Shown piece after piece: positions 46,755 to 55,215 of a DNA stretch of 64,000 nucleotides (within the stretch, counting starts at the first letter, position 1; the number at the start of each line of letters is the position of its first letter). The notes below the pieces were generated by a model that had not been told where the DNA came from, did not search any database, and worked only from the letters and a program-made list of their open reading frames with translations. Made by a program: the position numbers and the translations under genes. Origin of the DNA: G963704535 sp963704535 (GTDB lineage Bacteria > Chloroflexota > Chloroflexia > Chloroflexales > Roseiflexaceae); NCBI GenBank assembly GCA_963704535.1, contig OY969916.1:1674001-1738000 (forward strand), in the 5' to 3' direction.

Positions 46755-48082
46755 CTGTAGTTTTGCAAAGTTAGGGTAGGGCCAAATGGGCCTTGATATC
46801 GGACAGACTCTGCCCTTGCTGAACCTGCTCAACCACCCAGGCGATCGTTTTGCCCAAGGTCTCGCGAGACATGGCGCAACAGGACTCGCCGATGGTCATT
46901 AGGCGTGCCTGAGCCCATTCCTGCGCACGGTCGTGCCGCAACTGGGTCATCAAGGCGCTGTACGCCAGGAATACGAGATACATATGCCGTGTCTGGCTCT
47001 CGCCCTTCCTGAGCTGACAATCGCCCATGCCGAGATGCTGCTTCCCGTCCCGATGGAAGGTCTCCGTTCCTGTCCAGCGTTTGCGATACGTCTTGAGGAT
47101 GCGATGCACTTCCCAATAGGTGCGATTGGTAATCAAGATCTTGCGTGGTTCGGCATCCCGTTGCCCTTTCCACAGCACCACAATCCGCACCGTGTGCGTG
47201 ACGCCCGGAATGCGAATACTTTTGGTGAAGTACCATTGCTCTTTGCCGTCGACGGTCGTTTTGCGCCGACACAGCGGTCCCAGTTCGGCCTTCACCCATT
47301 CACTGGCTTTCCAGTCGCGTCCATCGACGTTGATAGTACGATTGAACTTCAGATCACCGACGTAATTGCGGCCATAACCGTCGATGTGGTTGAGAATGTC
47401 GGCATGGGTGAAGTAACTATCGAAGGTGAAATCGCCCGGTATGTTCTGTTCCACGACCCAATCGACCAGTTCTTGACACAGGACGGTGTGGTTCTTGAAG
47501 AGACTGCCTGTGGCGGCACAGGTGTCCTTCTTGCGAAAGCGGCGGAACTCCAGCGGATAGTGCTTGCCGGAAGCGCAGACGTAGTTGGCGATCAAGTAGT
47601 CGTGGGCAATCAGGTGCCGCTTCTCAGCATGATCCCAGAACCAGCCGACATCTTCAATCAGCTTGCCGTCGTGATCGATGAGGGTGTTATCAATCGCGAT
47701 GACGCCATTCTTGGTGTAGTGGGTGGCAGAGTCGCGTTGCAGCAGCTCGAGGCGCCGCTGGTTGAGCGCCTTTTCCTCCCACTCAACCTCAGTGATCCAG
47801 CGGTTCAGGCAGGACTGGTCTGTCGTGACTGCAAACTCGCGGTTGATACCGCTGACGGTTTTGCGTTCAGCAATGAACAGGCCGGTCAGATACTCAGCGA
47901 AGTGCTGGCGCTCGGGCTGGTTGGCAAACAGGTCTGCGTATTGGACCAGGAGGTCTTGCACGACGCTTGGGAACTCAACAATCGCTGGCATACCCGCTCC
48001 TGGTGGTGATTCATCTGGCACGGATCCGCATGGGGCTATCCTACTACAGGAGCGCGTGTGGTTCAACTTTGCAAAACTACAG
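46755..48082 (-). mobile_element. IS701-like insertion sequence
   Basis: A 1328-bp element bounded by perfect 18-bp terminal inverted repeats CTGTAGTTTTGCAAAGTT (46755-46772 and, inverted, 48065-48082) with one transposase gene whose stop reaches into the left repeat. No clear target-site duplication flanks it (left ...CCTTACAG, right ATCTAACA). Confidence 0.85.
46771..47991 (-). CDS. IS701-family DDE transposase
   Basis: 406 residues from ATG 47991 (MPAIVEFPSVVQDLL), five bases after AGGAG; a longer in-frame start exists but adds nothing conserved. The opening QYADLFANQPERQHFAEYL and GLFIAERKTVSGINREFA are typical of IS701/DDE_5-like transposases. Candidate catalytic residues: Asp in VIAIDNTLIDHD, Asp in FTFDSYFTHAD, Glu in RWTGTETFHRDGKQHLG. 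The frame is complete with no breaks, so the element may still be active. Confidence 0.85.
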   Translation of the reverse strand: MPAIVEFPSVVQDLLVQYADLFANQPERQHFAEYLTGLFIAERKTVSGINREFAVTTDQSCLNRWITEVEWEEKALNQRRLELLQRDSATHYTKNGVIAIDNTLIDHDGKLIEDVGWFWDHAEKRHLIAHDYLIANYVCASGKHYPLEFRRFRKKDTCAATGSLFKNHTVLCQELVDWVVEQNIPGDFTFDSYFTHADILNHIDGYGRNYVGDLKFNRTINVDGRDWKASEWVKAELGPLCRRKTTVDGKEQWYFTKSIRIPGVTHTVRIVVLWKGQRDAEPRKILITNRTYWEVHRILKTYRKRWTGTETFHRDGKQHLGMGDCQLRKGESQTRHMYLVFLAYSALMTQLRHDRAQEWAQARLMTIGESCCAMSRETLGKTIAWVVEQVQQGQSLSDIKAHLALP

Positions 48083-48209
48083 ATCTAACACATCCAAGGG
48101 TTTGCGGGCCAAATCGGTATAGCGTAAGCCGCTCATTGATTGCTCCTTCATCATAATGAAGCGACACTATACCACAAATCGAGATAAAGTCTAAGACTTC
48201 GGGACGATC

Positions 48210-48917
48210 TTGATTGGTCAGCTCGATACAGAGGCAATGCGGCAGAATGTCAGCGGCAACCCAGATCATGCTCGTCGCCCGGTGATCAAAGAGTGGAAAT
48301 GCGGCTACTGGCTGGTCGACATTGTCGTCTCCGATGGCCAGGTAACATTCGATAACTGCCTCTTCACCGAGAATGAAGAGGTCCTGAAGTCTCTTTATAA
48401 GCGCTTTATGCACTTCCAAAGCAGGGCCGCAACAGTTGAGTGGATCTTAAACGAACAGATAGGCTTTGAAGGTGTGCAGCGCATTCAGGAACAGTTCAAG
48501 ACACGCCAGATCGCGCAGCAGCAGGTAACGATCGAGATCCTGACCGAGTTTGGCCTCTCAACAACCCCAGAGCGGCTGTGGCCGCTCATCTCGGAGCCGG
48601 CATATCTGAGCAGATGGCTATGTGATGGGGCTGAACAGAAGGAAAGCCCTAATGAGTATACGATCATCTGGAAGAATGGTCAGGAAACCACAATCTCCTT
48701 TAAAATAGCCCCCTACAGCCGTTGTGTGCTGACCGCTGATGGTAGTGGCTGGACCGGCAACTTGGAACTCCTAATCATCAAGGGCCTCAAGGGCCAGATC
48801 AGTCTCTTGCTTAGGTATTGCGATTATATGAGCAATACGGCTCTTTGTCCCGGTGCCGAAGGATGGCCTGAGAAGCTACAGCGGCTCAAGAATCTGGTGA
48901 AAGACAGCCAGATATGA
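48210..48917 (+). CDS. Hypothetical protein with SRPBCC/AHSA1-like C-terminal half
   Basis: Up to 235 residues; start uncertain (TTG 48210 or ATG 48237, MRQNVSGN). The first ~90 residues are not recognised. From about residue 105, VTIEILTEFGLSTTPERLWPLI then PAYLSRWLCDGAEQ resembles the START/AHSA1 (SRPBCC) fold, with the usual (E)RLWPLI-SxPxxLxxW pattern, but the match is weak. Lower-GC gene next to the IS element, same direction as the following gene. No function proposed. Confidence 0.5.
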   Translation: MIGQLDTEAMRQNVSGNPDHARRPVIKEWKCGYWLVDIVVSDGQVTFDNCLFTENEEVLKSLYKRFMHFQSRAATVEWILNEQIGFEGVQRIQEQFKTRQIAQQQVTIEILTEFGLSTTPERLWPLISEPAYLSRWLCDGAEQKESPNEYTIIWKNGQETTISFKIAPYSRCVLTADGSGWTGNLELLIIKGLKGQISLLLRYCDYMSNTALCPGAEGWPEKLQRLKNLVKDSQI

Positions 48918-48965
48918 GGCGTCGGGCTGGCTTGGAACAATTGCCAAGCTAGCGAACGGCGAGCA

Positions 48966-48989
48966 ACATCATGCGGCACCACATGATGT
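48966..48989. promoter_or_regulatory. Small inverted repeat upstream of the 49008 gene
   Basis: ACATCATG (8 bp), loop CGGCACCA, CATGATGT, about 20 bp before the start codon and partly before its AAGGA ribosome site. Could be an operator or a short RNA hairpin. Confidence 0.3.
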
Positions 48990-49007
48990 CGCGGAAGGAT
49001 TCACACG

Positions 49008-50414
49008 ATGGTAGTGTTTTCTAAGCCTCCAAAACAAGAAGGCGCAGGGCGCAGTGATAATCGGCTAACAAATACCTCAGGAGGCACACTAGGAGATCGC
49101 AACCTTGAGTATACTGTCAAAATCCTTGCCGCGTACCGGGATGAATTACATATTCCGATCGTCGAGGAGCTTTTTACACATCTTCGGAAACATCCACTTC
49201 CATTAGATCCTAATGGCCGGATATCAGGGGAACTTAGACGAAGACTCAGGCGATCAAGATCTGCTGGAAGCCTCCAAACCATTTTCCGCCAACCGTTGGT
49301 CCCATCCACCTTGTTCGCTGCAATCGCGCAAGTACTTGCAGCGACCCAGAAGATACCTCTCAATGGTGGGCCTAACCTCGAAGAAAGCCATCTGGTTATC
49401 GTCCATCCTGATCAGCTATACTACGCCGATCAATCTAATGACTGGTGCGGTCTCTGGCGTGGGGCACTCAAGCACCCGACTGTGCTGCCCCATGTCCTAT
49501 GCTATTTAGAGGACAAACCGATCATTATTGGTTATGCCACGACCGTTCGTTCAAATCAACAAATCGATGTGCAGCTTTATTATCGGGGTCCTGGACAAAT
49601 TCAAGCATATATCGAGGGTATATTCGCGCAACTAATGCCTGCATTGCGAACCTATGAAAATCAAATGGCTAACTTTGAACAACGGGAAGGCTATCAGTCC
49701 TTGATCTTTGGGATCAGTCGAGCTATACCATATATGATCATCGGGATACTTCTTGATGTATTAACTCGGCTCTTCCTTGACCCTACAGGTGTAGTATATC
49801 GTGGCGTGCGAAAGATTATCGAAATCCCAATTCGCTGGATGCAAGGGAACGCGGATACAGTTGCTCAGTATATATATCTACGCAGGCGCGCGACCGAGGA
49901 AAGCAATCTTTCGAAATCTTTATATTCAGTAAGAGTATCGTTATGGATTTCTGCTATCGGGGTGATTACCATGCTGGGGTTGCCGCTGTTGCAAATAGAT
50001 GTTACTAGCCCATGGTATTTTATCGCTGTTACTCTGGCGGCATCAGCCGATAATGCCGCGCAAGCAATTATGAAGGCGATCGCGAATTATCGTACGGCAA
50101 CACAGAAAAACCTTGTAGAAGCAAGTATCAAAGATCCCTGGGTCGTCGGTAATCTCCTGGGGACAAGCGTGATCGCACTGATCGATATAGGTATTCGGCT
50201 GGGTGCGCACCTGACAGGTATCCGCCATCTGCTGGGGTACATTGTCGCCATCGCAAGCGAAAGTGGGCTTCTTGGCAATCTCGACTCGGAGATTGCGGCT
50301 CTTTACATGGGAAACAACCGGCGCCACCTTATTAAAACAACATGGGGGTCTGTTTTTACGCCAGGGAATCTGGACAAGGTTGTCAAACAAGTACACCTGG
50401 TATCTTTCCTCTAA
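49008..50414 (+). CDS. Uncharacterised membrane protein
   Basis: 468 residues; ATG 49008 follows GCGGAAGGATTCACACG. The first ~220 residues are soluble, with YTVKILAAYRDELHIPIVEE, PLVPSTLFAAIAQVLAA and HPDQLYYADQSNDWCGLW. The second half has four or so hydrophobic stretches (AIPYMIIGILLDVLTRLFLD, LWISAIGVITMLGLPLLQ, WYFIAVTLAASADNAAQ, VVGNLLGTSVIALIDIGIRL). I do not recognise the family. Markedly AT-richer than the GC-rich neighbours, which fits acquisition by transfer with the nearby IS element. Confidence 0.6.
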   Translation: MVVFSKPPKQEGAGRSDNRLTNTSGGTLGDRNLEYTVKILAAYRDELHIPIVEELFTHLRKHPLPLDPNGRISGELRRRLRRSRSAGSLQTIFRQPLVPSTLFAAIAQVLAATQKIPLNGGPNLEESHLVIVHPDQLYYADQSNDWCGLWRGALKHPTVLPHVLCYLEDKPIIIGYATTVRSNQQIDVQLYYRGPGQIQAYIEGIFAQLMPALRTYENQMANFEQREGYQSLIFGISRAIPYMIIGILLDVLTRLFLDPTGVVYRGVRKIIEIPIRWMQGNADTVAQYIYLRRRATEESNLSKSLYSVRVSLWISAIGVITMLGLPLLQIDVTSPWYFIAVTLAASADNAAQAIMKAIANYRTATQKNLVEASIKDPWVVGNLLGTSVIALIDIGIRLGAHLTGIRHLLGYIVAIASESGLLGNLDSEIAALYMGNNRRHLIKTTWGSVFTPGNLDKVVKQVHLVSFL

Positions 50415-50475
50415 CCGTGCTTAATCAACGGGATGGAACGTGGATGGATTATGAAGGTAAATAGAGTGCAGATCG

Positions 50476-50514
50476 ACGACCGGGCGCCGAGGATGGTCCT
50501 CGGCGCCCGGTCGT
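50476..50514. terminator. Perfect 18-bp-stem hairpin between convergent genes
   Basis: ACGACCGGGCGCCGAGGA, loop TGG, and its exact complement. It lies between the + strand membrane protein (ends 50414) and the minus-strand FG-GAP gene (ends 50598), so a two-way terminator is likely despite the lack of a T run. Confidence 0.6.
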
Positions 50515-50522
50515 TGGTACTC

Positions 50523-50575
50523 ACCTGACAGGTCTTGGGAAGGCATCGAAAGCGCCTGAGACAGACCTGTCAGGT
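50523..50575. repeat. ACCTGACAGGTCT inverted repeat
   Basis: ACCTGACAGGTCT (50523-50535) inverted as AGACCTGTCAGGT (50563-50575). Each arm is itself nearly palindromic (ACCTGxCAGGT), so it can fold as two small hairpins or one long one. Confidence 0.6.
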
Positions 50576-50597
50576 CTTGTTTGAGAGGGTATTGGGC

Positions 50598-52556
50598 CTA
50601 GCGGAGGCCCAGCGGCAGGTAGGTCTCGAATAGCTCGGCGACGACCAGCAGGCGCACGCTGATCGTGGGCGAGCCGGAGGCCGAACTGACCGTGACGGTG
50701 GCGGTCTCATCAAAGGGGGCGATCTTGCCGGCCGGGTTGACGGTGATCGTCAGCGTGCTCGGCGCGGTGCCCTGGGGCGTGACGCTGAGCCAGCTCTTAT
50801 CCTTGGTCGCAGTCCAGGCGATCAACTCGCCGGAGGCATCCTGGAGGCTGACGAAGACTGACCGCGCTGGGCCGCCCTCCTCGGACAGCACCGTCACGCT
50901 GGCCGGGCTACGTAGCAGCGCCGGCACGACGCCGGTATGAGTGGGGGTGCGGCGGAACATCGGCCAGGCGGCGCGGTAGGGGGTTGCGCCATTGGCGGAG
51001 CTGCCCAGCCCCGAGATATTCGTCCAGACGTACAGGTAGCCGCGATTCTGCGGGTCCATGCTGTGTGCGCCGCCGATCACGACCTCCAGATCATTGTCGC
51101 CATCGAGGTTGCCGAGCGCCGGCGCGGCGCCAAGCGAGCCCCAGGCCATCAGCGTTGGTTTGGAGCCGCAATCGCCGTTGCAGGTCAGCTCCGCGCCGTT
51201 GGAGCCGTTCAGCACCGCCACGCTGCTCAGGTTGGCGATCAACACCTCCTGCGAGCCGTTGCCGTCAATATCGCCCACCACCGGCGACTTCAGGTTGCCG
51301 ATGTAGTTGTCGTTGATCCCGGCGGGCGGCGTCTTGGGCTCGGTGGTCCAGCGCGGCGTCACATTGTCGTAGCGCCAGGCTTGCACGTAGCCGGCCAGCG
51401 GCGTGGGGGGCACGTGAGCGTTGATCGGCCCGCCCCCGTAGGTCTGCACCCCGACCACGATGTCGAGCTTGCCGTCGGGCGGGCTGTCGAGGTCGGCGAC
51501 CGCTGGGGACGCGGCGACACAGCCGCTCGCGTTCAGGGTGCGGATGGTATCGCCGGTGCGCACATTCAGGATCTTGACCCAGTGGCCGTCGCGCTCGGGG
51601 AACTGGTCGCGCACGCCGTCGCCGGTGGCATCGCCGTAGAAGCAGCCGGAGCCGATGATCACCTCCTGCACGCCGTCGCCGTCCAAGTCGGCGACCGCTG
51701 GGGACGACCAAACCGTGATATCGGCGAACTTGCGCCAGATCTCGGCGCCGGTGGTCCCGCGTAGCGCGCTGATGTAGCCGCCGTCGCCGTTGCCGAGTAT
51801 GGAGTTCCGCGTGATATCCGAGCCGATGATCAGGTCCGGCAGGCTGTCGCCGTCGGCGTCGGCGAACGCCGGCGAGGACCAGACCGTGTCGGCGTTGTGG
51901 TAGCGCCAGCGCCGGGTGCCATTGCTATTGAGCAGGACGATATTGCGCTCGAAGTTGCCGAACCCGACCTCCAGTTGGCCGTCGCCGTCGACATCGGCCA
52001 GCGCCGGCGAGGAGAACACGCCGTGCAGATCCTCATTGCCGTCGTTCAAGACGTAGCGCCATTTGAGGCCGCCGTTCCGGCCGTCGTAGGCCACCACGCC
52101 GCCGGGGCAGTTGGTCTTGAGAATGGTCCCGTACCCGACGACGATATACGGTATACCATCGTCGAACAATGCGCCGACCGCCGGCGCGGTATTGATTATG
52201 CCGTCGGTGCCGCCATACGCGCACGAGCCGGCACCGCCCGGCAGGACATTGATCGGCCCCCAGGCCAGGGTGCCATTCTGACGGTAGACATACAATGCGC
52301 CATCGGTGCCGCCGACCGCGATCTCCTTGCCGTTGCCGGCGTTGCCGTCGATCTCGGCGATCGTCGGCGAGCTGTAGAAGATCGGCCCGCCGGCGAGCCT
52401 GAGCCCGCGGTCGGTATCGTTGCCGGCGACCCAGGGCGTATGCGTGAATCCTGGCTGCGCGGGAGGATTATCACGGTAGCTTGCGGAGACAGTGAGCGGG
52501 AATAATCCACACAGGAGCAGAAGGGCAAACAGGCGCGCCGAACTGCGACGAAGCAT
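50598..52556 (-). CDS. Secreted FG-GAP/VCBS beta-propeller protein
   Basis: 652 residues from ATG 52556 (MLRRSSARLFALLLL). Signal peptide to about residue 26 (VSA-S). Then at least six FG-GAP repeats with calcium-binding DxDGDG loops: ADVDGDGQLEVGFGN, ADADGDSLPDLIIGSD, ADLDGDGVQEVIIGSG, GDIDGNGSQEVLIAN, GNLDGDNDLEVVIGG and relatives, building an integrin-alpha-like propeller. A C-terminal beta-sandwich of ~110 residues follows (SVTVLSEEGGPARSVFVSL, ATVTVSSASGSPTISVRLLV) and the chain ends in LFETYLPLGLR. Probably an extracellular adhesin or matrix protein. It runs in the same direction as the glycan genes but is separated from them by 170 bp. Confidence 0.85.
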   Translation of the reverse strand: MLRRSSARLFALLLLCGLFPLTVSASYRDNPPAQPGFTHTPWVAGNDTDRGLRLAGGPIFYSSPTIAEIDGNAGNGKEIAVGGTDGALYVYRQNGTLAWGPINVLPGGAGSCAYGGTDGIINTAPAVGALFDDGIPYIVVGYGTILKTNCPGGVVAYDGRNGGLKWRYVLNDGNEDLHGVFSSPALADVDGDGQLEVGFGNFERNIVLLNSNGTRRWRYHNADTVWSSPAFADADGDSLPDLIIGSDITRNSILGNGDGGYISALRGTTGAEIWRKFADITVWSSPAVADLDGDGVQEVIIGSGCFYGDATGDGVRDQFPERDGHWVKILNVRTGDTIRTLNASGCVAASPAVADLDSPPDGKLDIVVGVQTYGGGPINAHVPPTPLAGYVQAWRYDNVTPRWTTEPKTPPAGINDNYIGNLKSPVVGDIDGNGSQEVLIANLSSVAVLNGSNGAELTCNGDCGSKPTLMAWGSLGAAPALGNLDGDNDLEVVIGGAHSMDPQNRGYLYVWTNISGLGSSANGATPYRAAWPMFRRTPTHTGVVPALLRSPASVTVLSEEGGPARSVFVSLQDASGELIAWTATKDKSWLSVTPQGTAPSTLTITVNPAGKIAPFDETATVTVSSASGSPTISVRLLVVAELFETYLPLGLR

Positions 52557-52728
52557 ACAGGTGACCTTTCCAGACTGCGAGGCGGCTACACTAGGTTGAC
52601 GTGGCTGGGATTGAAACGCGGAGATCAATGCTTTTCACAAAGAAGATCGACCATGGGTCGAGTGGAATTATAGCATCGACCCGATCGCGAAAGAGCACCA
52701 TATCGTTAACGATTGGTGAGCAATTTGC

Positions 52729-53991
52729 TCACACCGCTTTTTGCAAGAACAGCATCACCGAGGTAAAAAGCAGGTCATTGTCGCGGAGCACAAAGGTTGG
52801 TTTGGCGACGAACGGGTTGTGGACATCAACCGGATCGGCGCAGAACGGCGCCAGATTCGCGGGCGCGATATCGCCGATCAGTAGCAGGCCGCTGGGCGCG
52901 ATCAGCTCCTCATACAGCTCCCAGGGGGCGAAGATCTCCGGCTGGGGTGGGCTGTCGTTCAACAATACTTCGGTCGAGACTGCGGCGATGCCACCTGGGC
53001 GCAGCACACGCGCCATCTCCTGGAGCGAGCGGCGGCTGTTCTCGCGGCTCCCAAAGTGCTCGATCGAGCAAAACGAAAAGATCAGGTCGATCGTCGCGTC
53101 GCCGAAGGCTATGTCGCTCCCGCTCATGGGGAAAAAGTGGACTCGCTCACGCGGGTAGGGGTAGGGCGCGTATTTGTCAGGGTCCTGCATCACGTCGGGG
53201 GTTGCCTCATGGCCGGCGAACCTGCCGCTGTACAGATCGGTCGCGTAGACCTGCGCCACGCGATTGGCGAGCCAGTAGATCACCGGCTCATGCCCGGCCG
53301 CGACCCCCAGCGCCCTGGCCGATGGGGTCAGGCAGCCCAGCCGGATCAGCCCCGACACGCCTTGAATCCACTCCCACATCTTGCGGTGGCGGATCTCCGG
53401 CGCGACGACGCCGAACGAGGTTCGGTACGCCATCATATCGAGGCATTGGCGCCAGAACGGGTGGTCCCAATGGGCGGGGTTGCAGATCGAGCTTAACGCG
53501 AGATCGAGCGACTGCGGCGTTCCGAGCAGCCGGATCGCGCGCACGGCCACGCCAAGCTCGCGCTGGTCGCCGCCGCCGAGCCGCGCCGCGCTACGGGTGC
53601 GGTCGACGCCGATCGTGATCGGGATGATGCCCTGCTCGCCTTGCAGCGCCGGCAGACGCATTCTGAGCGTGCGCCAAGCGCGCGTGTGCAAGCTATCGGC
53701 GCGACCGCTACCGCCCGCGTCGATGGTGACGCGCACCCGCCCAAGCTCGCGTGGCCCAGTCTCCAGCTCGATCTCCAGCACATCCTGCCCGCGATGCCGC
53801 AGCAGAAATGTCGTGGCCCGCTCGGTCGTCCAGCGGAATGTGTCTTCGGCATCATACCAGCCGCATCCGAGATGACTGCCCTCGTAGCCGTCGAACGTCA
53901 GGGCCGATCGCGAGATCACCCCCGGCGGCGACTCGGGACCATACGTGATGTGGCTCCAGGGGGCGTAGCGCTTGGCGACGATATGTTTCAT
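52729..53991 (-). CDS. SAM-dependent methyltransferase with N-terminal extension
   Basis: 420 residues from ATG 53991 (MKHIVAKRYAPWSHI), 9 bp after the stop of the next methyltransferase. Residues 1-150 form a beta-rich domain without a clear family (SALTFDGYEGSHLGCGWYDA, VRVTIDAGGSG). From ~190 on is a class I methyltransferase: a weak glycine motif (LGVAAGHEPVIYWLANRV), acidic YATDLYSG, DLIFSFCSIEHFGS, and MARVLRPGGIAAVSTEVLLN. Given the glycosyltransferases just upstream, sugar or glycan methylation is likely. Confidence 0.75.
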   Translation of the reverse strand: MKHIVAKRYAPWSHITYGPESPPGVISRSALTFDGYEGSHLGCGWYDAEDTFRWTTERATTFLLRHRGQDVLEIELETGPRELGRVRVTIDAGGSGRADSLHTRAWRTLRMRLPALQGEQGIIPITIGVDRTRSAARLGGGDQRELGVAVRAIRLLGTPQSLDLALSSICNPAHWDHPFWRQCLDMMAYRTSFGVVAPEIRHRKMWEWIQGVSGLIRLGCLTPSARALGVAAGHEPVIYWLANRVAQVYATDLYSGRFAGHEATPDVMQDPDKYAPYPYPRERVHFFPMSGSDIAFGDATIDLIFSFCSIEHFGSRENSRRSLQEMARVLRPGGIAAVSTEVLLNDSPPQPEIFAPWELYEELIAPSGLLLIGDIAPANLAPFCADPVDVHNPFVAKPTFVLRDNDLLFTSVMLFLQKAV

Positions 53992-53999
53992 TATCTCTA

Positions 54000-55013
54000 C
54001 TATCGCGGCTTTTGCGCGCTGATCATGAGCAGCCCCCACTGGCGCAGATTGAGCAGCATGGCGGTCGCGAACGGGCGCGGCAGCCGCATCATGGTCCAGG
54101 TGAGCGCCCTGGTCGGCAGTGTGGTCCCAAACAGCTTCTGCTCGTTGATCGCGTAGCGCTCGCGGTCCATCCAGGCATACAGCTCGGCGTTGGTCTTGCG
54201 AACGGTCTGCTCGTCCTCGACGTGGATGTTGCGAAAGCCGGCGCGCCAGACGTGGTAAATGTAATCGTAGGCGCGCCGGCGCCGCTCGATGATGCCGTGG
54301 GCCTTTTCGCGGTCGCCGTCGTGGCTATCGCTTTCACGCTGAAAGATTGTGGTGATCGGGTCGCCGGTGGCGATCAGGCGCCCGCCCGGCCGCAGAATGC
54401 GGTAGACGCTGCGCATTAGCCGGTCGAGGTTGTCGGAGTGATGCAGGGTGTTGCTCGAATAGACGAAGTCGAACGTGTTGGGCTGAAACGGCAGCCGCTC
54501 GTTATCGCCGATCAGCAGGTCGAAGGTCGTCCCGGTGAGCGCCATACGCTTCCAGGAGCGCCCAAGCCCGCGGTGCAGGTCGGCCACGACGTCGACGGCG
54601 ATGGCGTGGCAGCCGCGCTCGGCGAAATGCTGCGACGCCCAACCCTCGCCGGCGCCCAGGTCGAGGATGCGTTCGCCGCCGCGCAGGTCCATCTGGGAGA
54701 GCGCGGCCCGGAACATCCGCCCGACGGTGGCCCACGGCTCGTCGGGGACGAACGGCAACTCGACATTCAGATCGTCAATGCCGTGCAAGCCCATCTCCTG
54801 CCACATGGCGACCCAGCCGAGCGCTTCGCGCTTTTTCGGCGCCCAGAACTCGTCATCTTTATAGACTAGGGGGATATTGTGCTCAAACCCATAGCGCTGC
54901 CCGCACTGCTTGCAGACCAGCTCCTGGTCGTCGGCACCCGGCGTGCCGCGGTAGCACAGGTCGGGTGAGTCGCAGTACGGGCAGGCGAGAATCGCTAACA
55001 GTTCCGAACGCAT
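54000..55013 (-). CDS. SAM-dependent methyltransferase with zinc-ribbon N-terminus
   Basis: 337 residues, ATG 55013. The start LLAILACPYCDSPDL...LVCKQCGQRYGFEHNIPLVY is a Trm112p-like zinc ribbon (CPYC...CKQC). The methyltransferase core has motif I ILDLGAGEGWASQHFAERG, IAVDVVAD, DLLIGDNERLPF, FDFVYSSNTLHHSDNL and VYRILRPGGRLIATGDP, the Methyltransf_11 pattern. Forms an operon with the methyltransferase that follows. Substrate probably a sugar or sugar nucleotide of the surface glycan. Confidence 0.83.
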   Translation of the reverse strand: MRSELLAILACPYCDSPDLCYRGTPGADDQELVCKQCGQRYGFEHNIPLVYKDDEFWAPKKREALGWVAMWQEMGLHGIDDLNVELPFVPDEPWATVGRMFRAALSQMDLRGGERILDLGAGEGWASQHFAERGCHAIAVDVVADLHRGLGRSWKRMALTGTTFDLLIGDNERLPFQPNTFDFVYSSNTLHHSDNLDRLMRSVYRILRPGGRLIATGDPITTIFQRESDSHDGDREKAHGIIERRRRAYDYIYHVWRAGFRNIHVEDEQTVRKTNAELYAWMDRERYAINEQKLFGTTLPTRALTWTMMRLPRPFATAMLLNLRQWGLLMISAQKPR

Positions 55014-55100
55014 AGTTGAAGGCTCCTCGATTTATAAGAGTTACGCGGTGGCAGCCGCAGCGCCGCTATTGCCTGCGGCAGCAAGGTACTTTACCCGTTT

Positions 55101-55144
55101 TTTATCGACGATTTTCGCCCGGTCGGGCGAAAATCGTCGATAAA
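55101..55144. promoter_or_regulatory. 44-bp perfect palindrome with 2-base loop
   Basis: A 21-bp arm beginning TTTATCGACGATTTTCGC is followed by GT and its exact inverse (55124-55144); outer GTAC-AAA bases extend the symmetry. It lies between a glycosyltransferase and a methyltransferase that are read in the same direction. It could be a terminator, a cruciform, or an insertion scar of a palindromic repeat. Confidence 0.55.
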
Positions 55145-55215
55145 TATGAAGAAAAAGTACCACTCTGCCGAAGGCTGGGACGATGCTTGATAGATGATCG
55201 CGTAAATCCTGATAT

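Noticed and set aside
46933..48009. 358-residue + strand frame inside the IS element
   Set aside because: Antisense shadow of the transposase, whose family motifs are on the minus strand.
48063..48419. 118-residue minus-strand frame after the IS element
   Set aside because: It overlaps the + strand gene at 48210, has no recognised motif and runs into the IS terminal repeat.
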